A stretch of DNA of 64,000 bases from Romanomermis culicivorax (GCA_963922205.1 CAWUHX010000033.1:186001-250000); one strand, 5' to 3'. Counted from the stretch's first letter, positions 47,458-59,415 are shown. Numbers and translations are program-made. The notes: generated by a model from the letters alone, not told the origin.

Positions 47458-48744
47458 CAGGGTTGGCAAAAACCAAACTTTTGAAATTTCGACTTTTTGG
47501 TTTTTTAATGGTTTTTTTGGTTTTTCTATGGTTTTTTTCTGGTTTAATTCTTTAGTATGTTGGTACATCAAAATAACTATGTAAAAAACTGCTAGAAGCT
47601 CCCTGTATCATCTAAGACTAGTTAAGGAGCCTTAAAATGGCAGCTATAAGTATTAATCTTATCGGAAGTGTCATTATTTTATGCTATAGGAAATCCCTAT
47701 TATAGCAATAGAAATACAGTAATAGTGAGCACATAAGGAAGGAACCATTAGTGAAGAACATAAGAAAAGTAAAAATGGAACAGAGCATGCGATATGTAAG
47801 GGGCAAATTCAAGGAAAAGAAGAAAAATTACAAATAAAGAGAAATACACAATGTAAGTAATCAGAACTCAAAAGAAATCAACTACAGAATTGTTTCAATG
47901 CATCACATATATACATATGCACAGAAAAGTTGAAATGACACAATACCGTTTTCGATAAGAGGGTTTTAAATTGATAGATTACTGCATATGTTATTGATAT
48001 TACGAATACAGTTGAAGGTCACACATAGAAATTTCAGATGTTTCCAAATTTTTGCTTTTCAAACCTGTCTGCGAGCTATAACTACAGCAAATGGGTCTTA
48101 TTATATATACTATTTTCGCTTGCATGTACATATCTTTGCACAATTTTTTCTACTTAGTAGCGACGTCAAGTCACATAAAAATGAGCCACTCAAAAGCTCT
48201 TCTCTTTGTTAACCTACACTATGCTTAACTGATCCGTATAAAATTTTATTTTTGTTGTCTCATTTATATTTTGAAATTTCGATCTAAGAAAATTGAAAAG
48301 CTTACCGTTACAATAAATTCAGGATATTAAACTCAATCATATTTTATAACATTTTGATGATGATATGGATCAATGGATGTCACCCCGTATGGTCGAAGTA
48401 CACTCCACGAAAGATTTAGCATCTACTTTTTTTGAGCAAATTATAGCAAAGTTGTCTCATGTACTAAATGTGTGCTTGCAAGATGGATACAAAGGATATC
48501 GATTGATTTATATTACATCTTTTGAGTACGAAATGTATCATAAAAATACGACTTTTTTCTACTTTGTAGTGAAGTCAATTCAACTAATTTAATTGTTTTG
48601 TTGATTTAGATAGACACCTATACATGTCTAGAAGATCGACTAATGTGAAAAAACAGTTTTCCAATGATTTTGGAAAAAAACCAAAAAACCAGAGATTTTC
48701 CAATTTTTTGGTTTTTTTAAAAAACCAAAGCCTTGCCAACCCTG
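47458..48744. mobile_element. hAT-like element, 1,287 bp, inserted in a palindrome
   Basis: Ends CAGGGTTGGCAA ... TTGCCAACCCTG, flanked by an exact 8-bp duplication GGTTTTTG (47450-47457 and 48745-48752). Subterminal AAACCA/TGGTTTT words are repeated at both ends. No transposase. With one duplication removed, the flanks form a perfect palindrome centred on CATGG with TTTTTTTGTGCC / GGCACAAAAAAA arms. Confidence 0.8.
47985..48617 (+). repeat. duplicated segment, copy 2 (inside the hAT-like element)
   Basis: Counterpart of 45385-46226 without the MITE. It carries the uninterrupted CCACTCAAAAGCTC site. Confidence 0.75.
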
Positions 48745-48792
48745 GGTTTTTGGCACAAAAAAATTTGGAATGGCACAATAAAAATTGAGCGT

Positions 48793-48810
48793 TTGTGCCA
48801 ATTGGCACAA
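48793..48810. repeat. 18-bp perfect palindrome
   Basis: TTGTGCCAATTGGCACAA, identical to 47369-47386. Shorter cores of the same palindrome occur at 50466-50481 and 50652-50665. Confidence 0.8.
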
Positions 48811-49019
48811 ATTTTTTGGCTGGTCAAACATTAAATTTCCTTGATTTTTAGACGTTTTAGGGTCTGAAAACCACCGTTTTTTCCTCAAATGGGGTCTTTT
48901 GAGGAAAAAAATTTCGAAATGAGGAAAAAAATTTTGGGTATGGTTCTCATTGTGGAAAATTTTTTGGGTAATTCAAAACTGAAAAGATGCGTTTTGGTCG
49001 ACTTAAAAAGGTCAAAATC

Positions 49020-49940
49020 TCAAAATTTTCCGGCGCTTCGCGCCGGTCATGGGTATAATCTTAACTATTTTCTATCAGGCGCGGCCGTTAGCGTATCTAC
49101 TTCTCAACTTACAAATTAATGCTTCACAGTTTCTATCAATTAAGTTGACTCGTTTCATTTTCTAATCGTTAGCAGTCAATTATGTCACCCAAAATTGAGA
49201 TTTCTCATCAATTCTCTCAATTTTTTCTCTCGATGCTTGGAATTTTTTCAACGTTTGCAACCTGAACTTTTGCGTTTATTGAAGATGGAAATTGAAGACA
49301 TCATTCTAGACTGCAATTTTAGAACTTCTGCTCATGAATATCTGTTGGAGAAATTCATTTTCCGGTGTTTTAGAATATATAAACCCGAAAATTTCTCCGG
49401 CGCTTCGCGCCGGAATGTGAAACAAGTTACACTTCATCAGTTTGATTTTAATACATTTCTCAACGTTATGAAGGTTCATTTTCCAGATTTTTAGAAAGTG
49501 AAAATCCAAAAATTTTTCCGGCGCTCCGCGCCGGACTGAGAACTGAATAAAATTAGATGATTCTAATCAAAATCACAGAAATGTTAATAGCGGATTTAGT
49601 TTAGTCCTGAGAACTCTATCGTTAACATGCTTCACCCGTTCCTGTAGAACACCAATATATTTTTCATGAGCTCATATTGACCAACAGAACCAGAATTTTC
49701 TCAATTTTTTCCTCATTTTTGCAGGTTTCTGACTCCAAATACAACGAAATGCTTGGATGTGCTCGTAAAATGCATAAAAAATCATCCGTAGCCACATTAT
49801 AAACGTTTTTAAAAACGTGGAAAATTTTGGGAAAATGAGGAAAAAAATTTTGGGTCCGGTTCTCATGTGGAAAAAATCTTCGAGGAAAAAAAACGGTGCT
49901 GAAAACGCAAAAAATTTTCGGCGCTCCGCGCCGAATCAAT
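49020..49940. repeat. segment with repeated CCGGCGCTTCGCGCCGG hairpins
   Basis: Four copies of the GC hairpin (near 49031, 49398, 49518 and 49917) each follow an AAAATTTT-type stretch. The part at 49195-49490 matches 57340-57640 inside another element (GAAATTGAAGACATCATTCT and neighbours). It is therefore probably a diverged non-autonomous element; the ends were not resolved. Confidence 0.5.
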
Positions 49941-50327
49941 GAATATAATATTTCCTAATTGTATATTTGACCCGAACGCGAACGATTTTTTTTCGAACAG
50001 TGTATTAGTATCGTTGCAGCAAACTTTATAGGCTGTCAAGACTGATGGATGAAAAAAAGTTCTGAATCTTCTCTCTTCATTCAGTCAGATTCGGATTTAA
50101 AACTGAAATTCTTTGTTTTTGTGTTTGATTGATTCAAATAGAAAAATCGATATCGTTGACAACGGTACAATGTTTCGCTCGTAAATCGAATCGATTTGAA
50201 CTTCCTGAACAATTCTAGAGCTATTTAAATTGTCTCAGCATTTGATCCCTCTTTGGGATTTCCTGAACTATTTTGTTGCACAGTTTTTTCTTTTATCACT
50301 GACATGATTAGCTGAAAAATAGGTTGG

Positions 50328-50700
50328 GCACGATTTTTACAAAAAATTAATGCGTTAAACGTTAACTTTTTATCAAACTTTTGGCCTAAAACTTTTCCGC
50401 AGTTTTCAGTATGTCTCTAGTCAAAAATATTTTTTGTGCCATTGGCACAAATTTTTTTGGCCTCCTGTGCCAATTGGCACAAAAGTCTGTGCACAAAAAA
50501 AACGCTGGTTGAGCACGATTTTTACAAAAAATTATTGCGTTAAACGTTAACTTTTTATCAAACTTTTGGCCTAAACCTTTTCCGCAGTTTTCAGTATGTC
50601 TCTAGTAAAAAAAATTTTTCGTGCCATTGACACAAATTTTTTTGGCTTCTCGTGCCAATTGGCACAAAAGTCCGTGCACAAAATAAAACGCTGGTGGGTG
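50328..50700. repeat. two tandem ~185-bp units with GTGCCAATTGGCAC palindromes
   Basis: Two head-to-tail copies (GCACGATTTTTAC starts at about 50328 and 50513) also matching 47226-47449. Each unit carries one palindrome around CCAATTGG and a GTGCACAAAA end. Confidence 0.75.
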
Positions 50701-51194
50701 GCCATAAGTGAAGCTACAGCAATAGTAATACAGTTACATGCACAGTAGAGAAATTAAACTGAACAACCAACTATAACGTACTTATTTTGCACAAACTAAA
50801 GACCAAACAAATCAAGGCACGAGATAGGCTCGGAGCACAACTCAATTACGCATTTAGTATGCATAGTGTGCACTTTTCACAAAGTTAAAATTTTTGACTT
50901 AGATCGAACAAATCAAGTTATAGTCTGTTTTTCGTGAAATGCTCCTAAATAATGAAGAGGGAAAACAAGTATTACAGATTTTCACGATTTCCTGATAAAC
51001 AATCCATCATATAGGACTGGAAATCTCTGAGCATACTGATCTCACCTTGAACAATTTTGCGAGTGAAAAGTTTTTCAGTAAGAGCCCTATGTAAACGATT
51101 TTGACGACAGTACTGATTTGTGTCACTTTTCTATTTGGAAGCATTTTATAAAAAACATACTATAGGTAAGTAGATCAGATTAATTTCAATAATC
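50701..51194. other. no gene seen
   Basis: About 500 bp of AT-rich sequence. Likely 3' UTR or intergenic DNA downstream of the minus-strand gene that ends at 51195. Confidence 0.3.
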
Positions 51195-53444
51195 TTATTG
51201 TTTGAAAATACGGCCGCGTCCGTGTAAATACTTTTCGCTCGTCAAAAGACTGTCAGCGGAAGAATGCGAGCGGACCGAAACAGACGCTGAGCCAGGCGTT
51301 CCAATGATCGGATTACATATTAATGGAGGATAAACAGGTATCCCCGACATCGCTAAGGGCACTAAAGGAACATATGCCGACAGGGGCCTATTGGTGTGAC
51401 CACGGCCACGACCTCGTCCGATTTTCGCGCATGGAGGATCGATGGGAGCTCCGAAATTTGGAGAAATTAAGTCTTGAAAAGAAAAATCAGAAAATTTTAA
51501 CATCGAAGAAAGAAAAGTACAGCAGACATAGAAAATATCATCCCCTTACACATTGATAGAATATTGACTTCCAGAGTACGTTTACCTCTTGTTATGGTTT
51601 GTCGAGAAGATTTTGGTCGTTAAAAAACAGTGCTATTTATGAGATGAAACACAAGTCAAGACGGGTATGATAGAAACACGAATAAGATTTTAAGAGAATT
51701 CTAAATCCAGGTTTATTCCTGAAAGGCTTTGTAGGCATAAAGTGAGGCATAAGCAATGTTGTATAGCAAATTGAGAAAATCTAAGAATGAAGAAATTCAA
51801 ACTTTGTCCATATTTTTAAACATAAAAAATTTGTCCAACGTGAAATTATACGAGTATCGGTGATGCATGTAATCATTATTTTGAGGGGTTTGTTCAACAA
51901 AGGAAAAAATCTGAAGCAGATTTTATCCCGGACATAAGGTCACTTAATTTAATGAACAGCTACTCCACCCTTGTTTCTCTTTCTGTCATATGGATGGACT
52001 TTATTCCTGAGATGACTGCTCGCTAGATTTACCTCAGCAACAGCTGTCACGAGAATAAAATTCATATCATATATTGCTGTCTCGGTAACGAGGCTAATTC
52101 GTGACATGACCTGTCTCGCTTTTTGTCATTCAACCCCAAGAGAAGGGACAACATTTAAGTTGCAATGCTCTGGGAGCTAAAAGGATTTCAAATAAGTTTC
52201 CCGGAAGCAGAATAATAGGCACATCCAGTAACCTCACTTCGACCGCCTGAAAAGCAAATAGCGTTGTTGCTCAACAAAGCGTTCAACGTTTCGGGGGACC
52301 GCGCTATAGTGATAGGCGGGTGCTCTTCTTTTGGTCTCGAAGCATGATTTACCGAATTTTGAATGATTATAGGGACGGGTGAAGAACGACTTTTCTTCGA
52401 AAAAACTGACGCCGAACTCGTACTCGACTGGCTGCAATCATCGTTATGGCAATATGAGGATTGGTTGACTTTCGGCGATAGATTTGAACCATAAAATTCA
52501 TCAAATCGATTTTGATTATCATTTTGAATAAAAGATTGTTGACTTTTCGGAATAGAACTACAAAAAAATCTAAGTCATATTATCTACATTATGGGAGACT
52601 TAGACAAGCAAAATGGAATCGTCACTCAATTTTAGGGAGATATTCATTCTCGAAAAGATCGTTGAATAATCGAATTTATACGCCAGTCTATACATGTTTT
52701 ATACCTCCAGATTCCATATTGATTGCCAAAATTTGATCGATTCTGCCAATCGTCCCATTTTTGTTGGGGCAGTTCCACCAAATTATACCTCCGACCCCTG
52801 AATCTATCGTATACAGGAAAATTCGAAATATTGTAATCGAATTTCGAGCTATTTTGCCGAACTGACGATTCTTTCGAAGTTTTAGAACGATTTGAATTCG
52901 TGGCGTCGTAACTCGCCGAACTGCATGGAAATTCGTCTGAATTGATAAATCGTTTACTATTAACACTTTCAGAGAAATGCCTATTATGCATCAACCAGAG
53001 AATCAAAATTCTAGAATTTTTTAGTCAAAAGCAATCATATTTTCAAGATTTTCGGTGAAACACGGGAGCCTTAAAGGAACATCATTTTCGAACTTTGTTA
53101 TGAATTTATTCTTGCCTACCAAATCGGGTGAATCTTTTGGATAAGGACTATACACTCTAACAAAAGCCTTACCTAAATTTAAAGCTTCCATATCCAAAAC
53201 GCCTTCGCATTCTTCGTTTTCGTCCCATTTACTTTTTAAATTTTGAAAAATAGGCTTCGATATAGGCAGTCGTCTTTGAAAGAAAAAGTCATCCTCGTTA
53301 TCGGAAGTTTCGAGATTATTTAGCGATTTTAAATGCTGACTATTGACTTTTTCGAGGGCCCTTTCGTAGCACTTTTCTGAATCAACGGCTAAATTTTGTT
53401 GTCGACGCGATAACTTTAAGCCAACCAAATCGGATTCAGGATTA
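51195..53444 (-). CDS. minus-strand gene of unknown function with RG-rich C-terminal exon
   Basis: Exons seen: P 53444-about 53064 (TTTCAG acceptor), Q 52980-52705 (donor GTATAA), R 52557-52238 (TTTGTAG acceptor, GTGAGG donor) and S 51472-51195 (TTTTCAAG acceptor, TAA). The Q-R and R-S phases agree. P to Q joins in phase only if a weak GTGTTT donor at 53063 is used; otherwise P runs on to a TAA at 53021 and may end a separate gene. P has charged text with LDMEALNLGKAFVRV; Q is Ser/Asn/Arg-rich with RFRGRRYNLVELP and W residues; R is Ser-rich with SPETLNALLSNN; S has GRGRGRGHTNRP, Pro-rich text and GRGRIFKQ at the end. RG repeats suggest RNA binding or arginine methylation, inferred only. Upstream exons are not located. 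No family recognised. Confidence 0.6.
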
Positions 53445-56400
53445 CTGAAAGACGAAAAGGAAATATGAAAAATGTTCATATAACGCAGATGTGAAGTGTA
53501 GGAGGGTAGTCGGTAGGGATTCACCCAAAACCATCGGTCACCCAAAATTATGGGGAACCAGGATTCTTGACGAGGAAAAATTCATGATTTTCGACTCAAA
53601 AACATATTGTGATAGAAAAACAGAAGATAAATCTATTTATAATAAGAATCGCCTAAAACATTGGCACTTTTGAGAATTTTGGTTGAGAAAAACATTTCCT
53701 ACCAAAAAGACGATTTTCAGCCATGTATTCGCCCTTAAGAGTAAAAATAAATACTATTAGCCTCATGAATCGCCAATATGATTGCCTAGTTCTGAGACTA
53801 GTTGCATGCTTAAAAGATACGTTCTCACATACTTCGACAGAACTATAGTTATTAGAAGCTAATCAGAATTAGCTTCAAAAGTTCGATGGTTTTTTTCAAG
53901 TTGAGGGGCCATTTTTGAGAATCTAGTTATCTTCCTAAATCCATATGCTGTATTATAATAATGTATTGGTTCAGCTAATTTTAATGACCAAGAAAGCAGG
54001 AAACTGTGAAAGGTTAAATACGTCGTATGTAATGTAGTACTATGCACATTGACTAATTTCACAACAATTTATTTAGGTTGTAACTTGACTATTTTTCGAT
54101 TTCATACATACAAGTTTTGTGCAATGGTCGAGAGATTATCGAGCTTGATCTAAGCGCAAATGTTGGCTTCAAAATCTTTTCGTTTAAGTTAAATCGCTCT
54201 TAAATGTATATTTCAATAGCTAGAGAAAAACACTCATAGGCTTAAATTTCTCGTTCTTGTTCAAATTCACTCATCTAATGCAAGTACAAGGGAGATGAGG
54301 AGAACATCACACGCTCACTACCAAAATCTCAGTTGCCGCCCAAACAGTCATCCTCACCTGAAATGGACCGAACGTTAAACACAAACTTGTCGGATAACTT
54401 CCGCTTAAAAGCTGGATACCCCTTCACAATCTGGCCGAAATTTTGTATTTATTTATGCTCAACCTTACATTACCTGCGTGTAGGTAATTTCCAACAATAA
54501 AAATTTTGAAAATTGGTGCGATGAATCAAAATGCTTTAGTTTTGAAGCAAGAAAATTATCCAAAATATGAACGAATTATGTTCCGGCCACTGGATCCTAT
54601 GCGCAGAGTAGTCCAGAAGAGGCCTGTCTGTTCTGAATGTGCTACGTTACAGCAACCAGAGCAAACATGGGCGAGATATTTTTTGCATTTGATAGCAAAA
54701 TTATTGGAGTTTATATGTATTATATCACAAAGTTGCTTGCATTCGAAATTCACAGACGGCTCGCAACTTTTTCGGTGAAAGAATCGAAATTTTTTTTCTT
54801 CAACAATCCTCCCCCCTAAAATTTTGGGCAATCCATGACTCCGTCCCAAAAAAGTCGCTAGTATGTTCATTTACTGTGTTGAAGTACAATCTTTTCGTTA
54901 TCAATAAAAAAATAATTCATAACAAAATTATTAATTTTGATAGCAAAAAAAATTATTGAAAACAAAATTAATAATTTTGTTATTTTTTTAAATCGCCCAA
55001 GAAATCAACAACATCTATTGTTAAACATACAATAACCGACGAAGCCATCGCAAAAATCAGATATTATCGGCCTTTTAAGCTTGGAGTGGGGCAGGATTGA
55101 AAACTCCGATTATCATAATCGCTGATTACGATATAATCTAGCTTCAATCGGCTGACGAGCATACCGATTGTTTTAATCCTCGATTAAACTAATCGGCCGA
55201 CGAGTTTACCGCCGAAAGCCGCAAGTGGCAAAAAACAGGCGGTGTACACAATTGTGGAATGAAAGTGTGCTTGGATGCACATTCTGCAACTGTGTAAAGC
55301 ACCCAAGTTTTTTCTAACTAGGAAACGTTTTTTCAAGACACGTTTTTGCTCAAAAAAGCTACTGTAACTACAGTTTGTGAAAAGGTTTGAAGAATTCATA
55401 CTTATTGCAATGACAAAAGCGTTTTGAGTGTGTACTCATATGTATCTCAATGATGGTTTTAGGATCTGTTTTATTCCTACTCCGCATAAATTTGATGTAT
55501 CTAAAGCATGACGTAATCTGAATCTGGTGACTAAATAGTCAACAGAATTTCAATTAAATTTGCCATCAACTGCATTTCGATAGTAACAATCCGAAAAACA
55601 GGATTAATAATGAACTTCTGCTCAAAACAGACAATCGTATCAGGGATTATGCTATCGGAAAATCGTAAATTTAATGACATGAGTCAGTACAATAGTAAAG
55701 CATTCTTATTCTAGCTAGACCTTACCACATTTTCGGAAGTTTTGTTAACAACAATGTCTTCCTACAAAACTAGAGCATGTATATAAAATTTCTGTGAGAC
55801 TTTGACTTGAATAAGCTACAACTGCATGATCCTCTCACTCATTAGCTTCACTAAAACGGTCAAAAAAGTACACAAATATTTCTTAAAGCATGTTATAAAT
55901 TTCCTGTATTATCGTTATCCTCAAAGACTCACTATTCCGAAACTATCTTTGAGAAAAGGAGATTACTAAACATATTGTCGTATTAATCGACTACCAAATC
56001 ACAAAAAAATTTGAAACTAAAAGTGTTATGAAAAATTATCTTTTATGAGCAGAACAGCCAACATTTGGAACAGACACCCTCAACATATAGTTTTCGTTAG
56101 TAATAATGGGGTAAGATTTATCAGAAATATTTGATTTTGGACAAATGTAAATTCACCACCATTTTTAACCATGCACAGCAAAATATGAATTTCTGATACG
56201 GCATGTATAGTATTTGATTTATTTGGAAACCGTCCACAATTGGATTTGTTTCATGTCTTTTTCTATTGTTCTTTGCTTCACCTTTTGTAATTTTGGTCCC
56301 ACTATATTATTTTTAGCTCTTTGATTCATCTTTTGTAATTTTTCTCCAATTATATTACTTTTATTTTTAAAAGCTTTATTTTAAAACGATTTTAGACAAA

Positions 56401-56527
56401 TGTAAATTCGCCACCATTTTTGACCATGCACAGCAAAATATGAATTTCTTTTAGAACGATACTTTCTTCTAAACATAACGCCGAAAATTGATATTTTTCT
56501 GCTTTTTTCGTCCAAAAGCGCACATGT
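53445..56527. other. no supported gene; scattered repeat fragments
   Basis: Intron or intergenic DNA. Around 54790-54870 a CCCCCCTAAAATTTTGGGCAA segment resembles the right end of repeat S. The frames at 54506-54870 on both strands overlap it and are not believed. Nothing else recognised. Confidence 0.3.
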
Positions 56528-57000
56528 AATTGGGGGAAGTGCCATAGGAACACCTAAGAAATCCTCGGCCGTATGGCTAGCTATTCGGTGATGGCTCCAC
56601 AGGATCTACCAGTCCTACGGCTCTTTTTGTTCGTACAAATTCTGAACGAAAAAGGTTGAAAACGTCAATTTATTCGGCCCTTCGCGCTATGCAGGCGTGT
56701 AGGCAGGATTGAGGGGGCCATAACCCCCCGAAATGTTTCAAGTTTCAAAAAACCTTACCTTTGGTTTTTTCTTCATGAAAAAGTCAGGTCAGAAATGTAA
56801 ATTTTACAGTTAATTGAGTGAGAAAAAAAGTGTGCCCCCCGAAAAAAAATCCTGGCTACAGGCTTGGCGCCATGAATACATTTTTTACGTTTTTTAGACA
56901 AAAAATATAATTATTTGAACCGGTTATCGGATTTTTTTAAATCTGCTTTTTTCCTTCACGGACCCTACTAAAATTTTGCGGAGTCGGCGACCCCCCCCCA
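56528..57000. repeat. dispersed repeat S, copy 2, split by a 175-bp element
   Basis: Matches 39552-39870 in order (GGGGGAAGTGCCATAGGA, GGCTAGCTATTCGG, CTTCGCGCTATG | CATGAATACATTTTT, GAACCGGTTATCGGA). The element 56692-56866 sits inside the GCGCTATG word. Confidence 0.7.
56692..56866. mobile_element. short hAT-like MITE, 175 bp
   Basis: Starts CAGGCGTGTAGGCAGGATTG and ends ATCCTGGCTACAGGCTTG, imperfect inverted ends of the CAGGC family. Target duplication GCGCTATG / GCGCCATG (56684-56691, 56867-56874). The empty site is present in copy 1 of repeat S near 39724. Confidence 0.8.
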
Positions 57001-57071
57001 CAGACCTAGGGGCTCTATCCAAAAGGACGGATTCATATGGCTAGCACGACTTGCAAACCTCGCAGGTGAAG

Positions 57072-57096
57072 TATACATGCACGTGGGGGTTGGGAG
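57072..57096. repeat. dispersed repeat R, left tip (copy B)
   Basis: TATACATGCACGTGGGGGTTGG corresponds to the start of copy A at 19971. It is cut at 57097 by a hAT-like element. Confidence 0.6.
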
Positions 57097-58270
57097 CAGG
57101 CCCCCGTAACTAGGGGGGAATGGAGAGAATTTCGTCCCTGAAATGAAATCAATCAAAAATTTTTTGGCTCGTCTGATAACGCAGCTTACACCGAAAAGAT
57201 GCCTTTTGGTGACTTTAGAAGGCCAAAATCTCGAAATTTGCGCCGGACCACTTACTAATTAACCTTCAACAGTTTCTATCTATTGAATTACCTCATCTCT
57301 CTTTTTCTATTCATTAAGAGTCGGTATTTTGCCGGAATTGAGATTTATGATCAATGCTCTAAATTTTTTCCCTCGCCGGCTTGGAATATTTCAAACGTTT
57401 TCAACTTTGACTTTCGCATTTATAAACGATGAAGATTGAAGACATCATTCTAGAGTGTAAATTTAGAGCTTCTGTTCAGCAATGTCTGTTGCAGCTTCTG
57501 TTCAGCAATGTCTGTTGCCCAGCATTTTGGAAAATAAAAATTCGAAAATTTTTATATTCTAAAACAATGAGAAACAAAATTACAATCTTTCAGTATGATT
57601 TAAATTCACATTACAATGTTGCGAAGATTCATTTTGCAGTATTTTAAAACGTAAAAACCAGCAAATTTTTTCGGCGCTGGAATAAGCAGGGTGTGGTTCT
57701 CATGTGGAAAAAATATTCGAGGAAAAAATGGTGTGCAGCTTCATTATCAGAATGTAATGGTAGGTGGTAGACCTATATACCACTTCGTTTAATTTGAATA
57801 GATGATTTTATTCATAGTTTAGTACCAATTCAATAATAAATTTTGATCGTGAGTCGCCTAAATTATATGTTTCAACTATCTATTTTCGGAGATTTTTCGA
57901 ACTAGAAGTAGCTAAACGTCAATTTATTCTGGAGCTTCGCTACAGGCCCTACCACGAAGCTCTTAGGCGCGTCATTCTGAACCTCCCAGCATGAAATTCA
58001 GTACCTAAGCGGCAGAGGTCACCAAGGTCAGATTTTTCAGGTAGGGGTGAAGTTGCGAATTCGCGGGGGTAGTGTAGCTAAATGTTCACTAAACACGTCA
58101 TTTTATCTAAAAATTAGACAACCAGTAATCAACTTTAAGGACTTAGGTAGGGGTAATCATACCCCTTCCTAGAGGGCAGTCTGCTACGCGACTTCAGCAG
58201 GTTGAGTTTCATCTATGTTAAAAAATTTTGGAATTTCCCCCGCTGAAAAAAATTCCTGGGTACGGACCTG
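57097..58270. mobile_element. hAT-like element, 1,174 bp, CAGGCC family
   Basis: Ends CAGGCCCCCGTAACTAGG ... CCTGGGTACGGACCTG, matching those at 35345-36306 with a few changes. It is flanked by GTTGGGAG and GTTGGGGT (6 of 8 equal). The interior shares the 49195-49490 segment. No transposase frame was recognised. Confidence 0.75.
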
Positions 58271-58600
58271 GTTGGGGTATTGACCCTTAGCAGATTCGAT
58301 TCATCTAGCAATGATCCAGAGGATAATGATGATGAAAGTAAATGAGCAAGAGATAAGAACTGAAAGTCGTCATAAGAATGGAAATGAGGCAGTAATTTAA
58401 CAATTTTCTAAACAAAGACTTGATTTCAAAGAAGTAACATTAAAACTTAAAAAAGTGCTGACCAGCAAAAAGTTTCACATATTATACTAAAATATGTTGA
58501 AGAATATGATGCTAAGAGGACCTTTCCTTTTGTTATCAAGAGAGAAAAAATCAATTGCACCCCTTGTGCTGGCTGATCTCGAGCAAAAGTTCTATGGGCC
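58271..58600. repeat. dispersed repeat R, right part (copy B), uninterrupted at the LTR-element site
   Basis: Follows copy A from GTTGGGGT through AAATGAGCAAG and GTAACATTAAAACTT, and continues across the position where copy A holds the 9.6-kb LTR element (near 58480-58500). Confidence 0.65.
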
Positions 58601-58684
58601 GTCGACTTCTGGGCGGATTCTTAGGGCGCTTTTTCCCTATTATATGTATGGCCGGCCGATATGCGTACGAATAGAATTATTATC

Positions 58685-59115
58685 TTATAAAACGCACCAA
58701 TCACCGTCAACCACAATCTCTTCAAAATTATCGTCGTCCTCGTTGGCGGGCCTCAACGAAATCTTAACTATTTCACCCGTTACCGGATTCGTGCTTTCCA
58801 TGATAATAGGTTGATCACTGTTTTCCTCGAAAATTTTTTGCAATAAATCGGAGTCGGCAGAAGCAAACGGTTGAGCGCCGAATTTTTTGCGCAGAAATTT
58901 GTCACGATCGCTATCGATGTAGCGCAGGGGAGCGAAATTCGGGCCCAAAGATTGACACTGACAATGAATAAATTTGTCGACGATAGACGGCGCATAAGCA
59001 AAATTATAAGCTGATTTTTCGAATTGGGCGTTCATGTGCGGTTCTATCAATTGGTTTAACTGCTGTTCTTGTGAGGACAACCAGTCGAAATTGTCGAATT
59101 CGGGGCCACATTCGC
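58685..59115 (-). CDS. terminal exon of a minus-strand gene of unknown function
   Basis: Acceptor CTTTTTGTAG precedes the exon, which reads open for 143 codons from GECGPEFDNFDW to EEIVVDGDWCVL and a TAA. The composition is protein-like: acidic, with a conserved-looking end (ENSDQPIIMEST, RPANEDDDNFEE). There is no alternative frame of this quality. Upstream exons should lie beyond 59.1 kb on the minus strand, but none could be identified before the window end. It is a neighbour of, and separate from, the gene at 51.2-53.4 kb because it ends in a stop. Family not recognised. Confidence 0.6.
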
Positions 59116-59342
59116 CTACAAAAAGGTAGGTATTACATAGAGATGGAACGGATCCACTTTTTTTGATCACATTAAATCAGAATCGGATCCAAAAAATGCT
59201 GCATCAGATTCGGTTCCAGAAAACTGCAATCGTCAAATCCGGATCCAAAACAGCATGTCCGACCGGATGCGGTGGCATATAAAGTGAGAGCCAAAATGTT
59301 GAGACGACCTTTTCCTGCTACTTGGGCTTCAGTAAGAGTGAG

Positions 59343-59415
59343 GCCCGGTCCAGGGCTTGAACCCGAGACCTTGCGGCTACCGTCCGCACGCTCTAACCAA
59401 CTGAGCCAACCAAAC
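59343..59415 (-). repeat. tRNA-like cloverleaf, likely tRNA-derived SINE head
   Basis: 73 bases fold as a cloverleaf on the minus strand. The acceptor has three G-T pairs. The D-arm is GCTC/GAGC, the anticodon stem TGCGG/CCGCA is perfect, and the T-arm holds GGTTCAAGCC. A and B boxes are good. The anticodon loop ACGGTAG would read GGT (Thr), but position 33 is C instead of T, and no CCA or clear terminator follows. This suggests a pseudo-tRNA or SINE; a diverged true tRNA is less likely. Confidence 0.5.

Noticed and set aside
52234-52437. Minus-strand ATG-started frame of 67 codons
   Set aside because: It overlaps exon R in another frame. Exon R has splice sites that agree in phase with both neighbours, so this frame is a shadow.
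54506-54870. Overlapping plus and minus frames of about 90-104 codons
   Set aside because: They coincide with a fragment resembling repeat S and show no domain.
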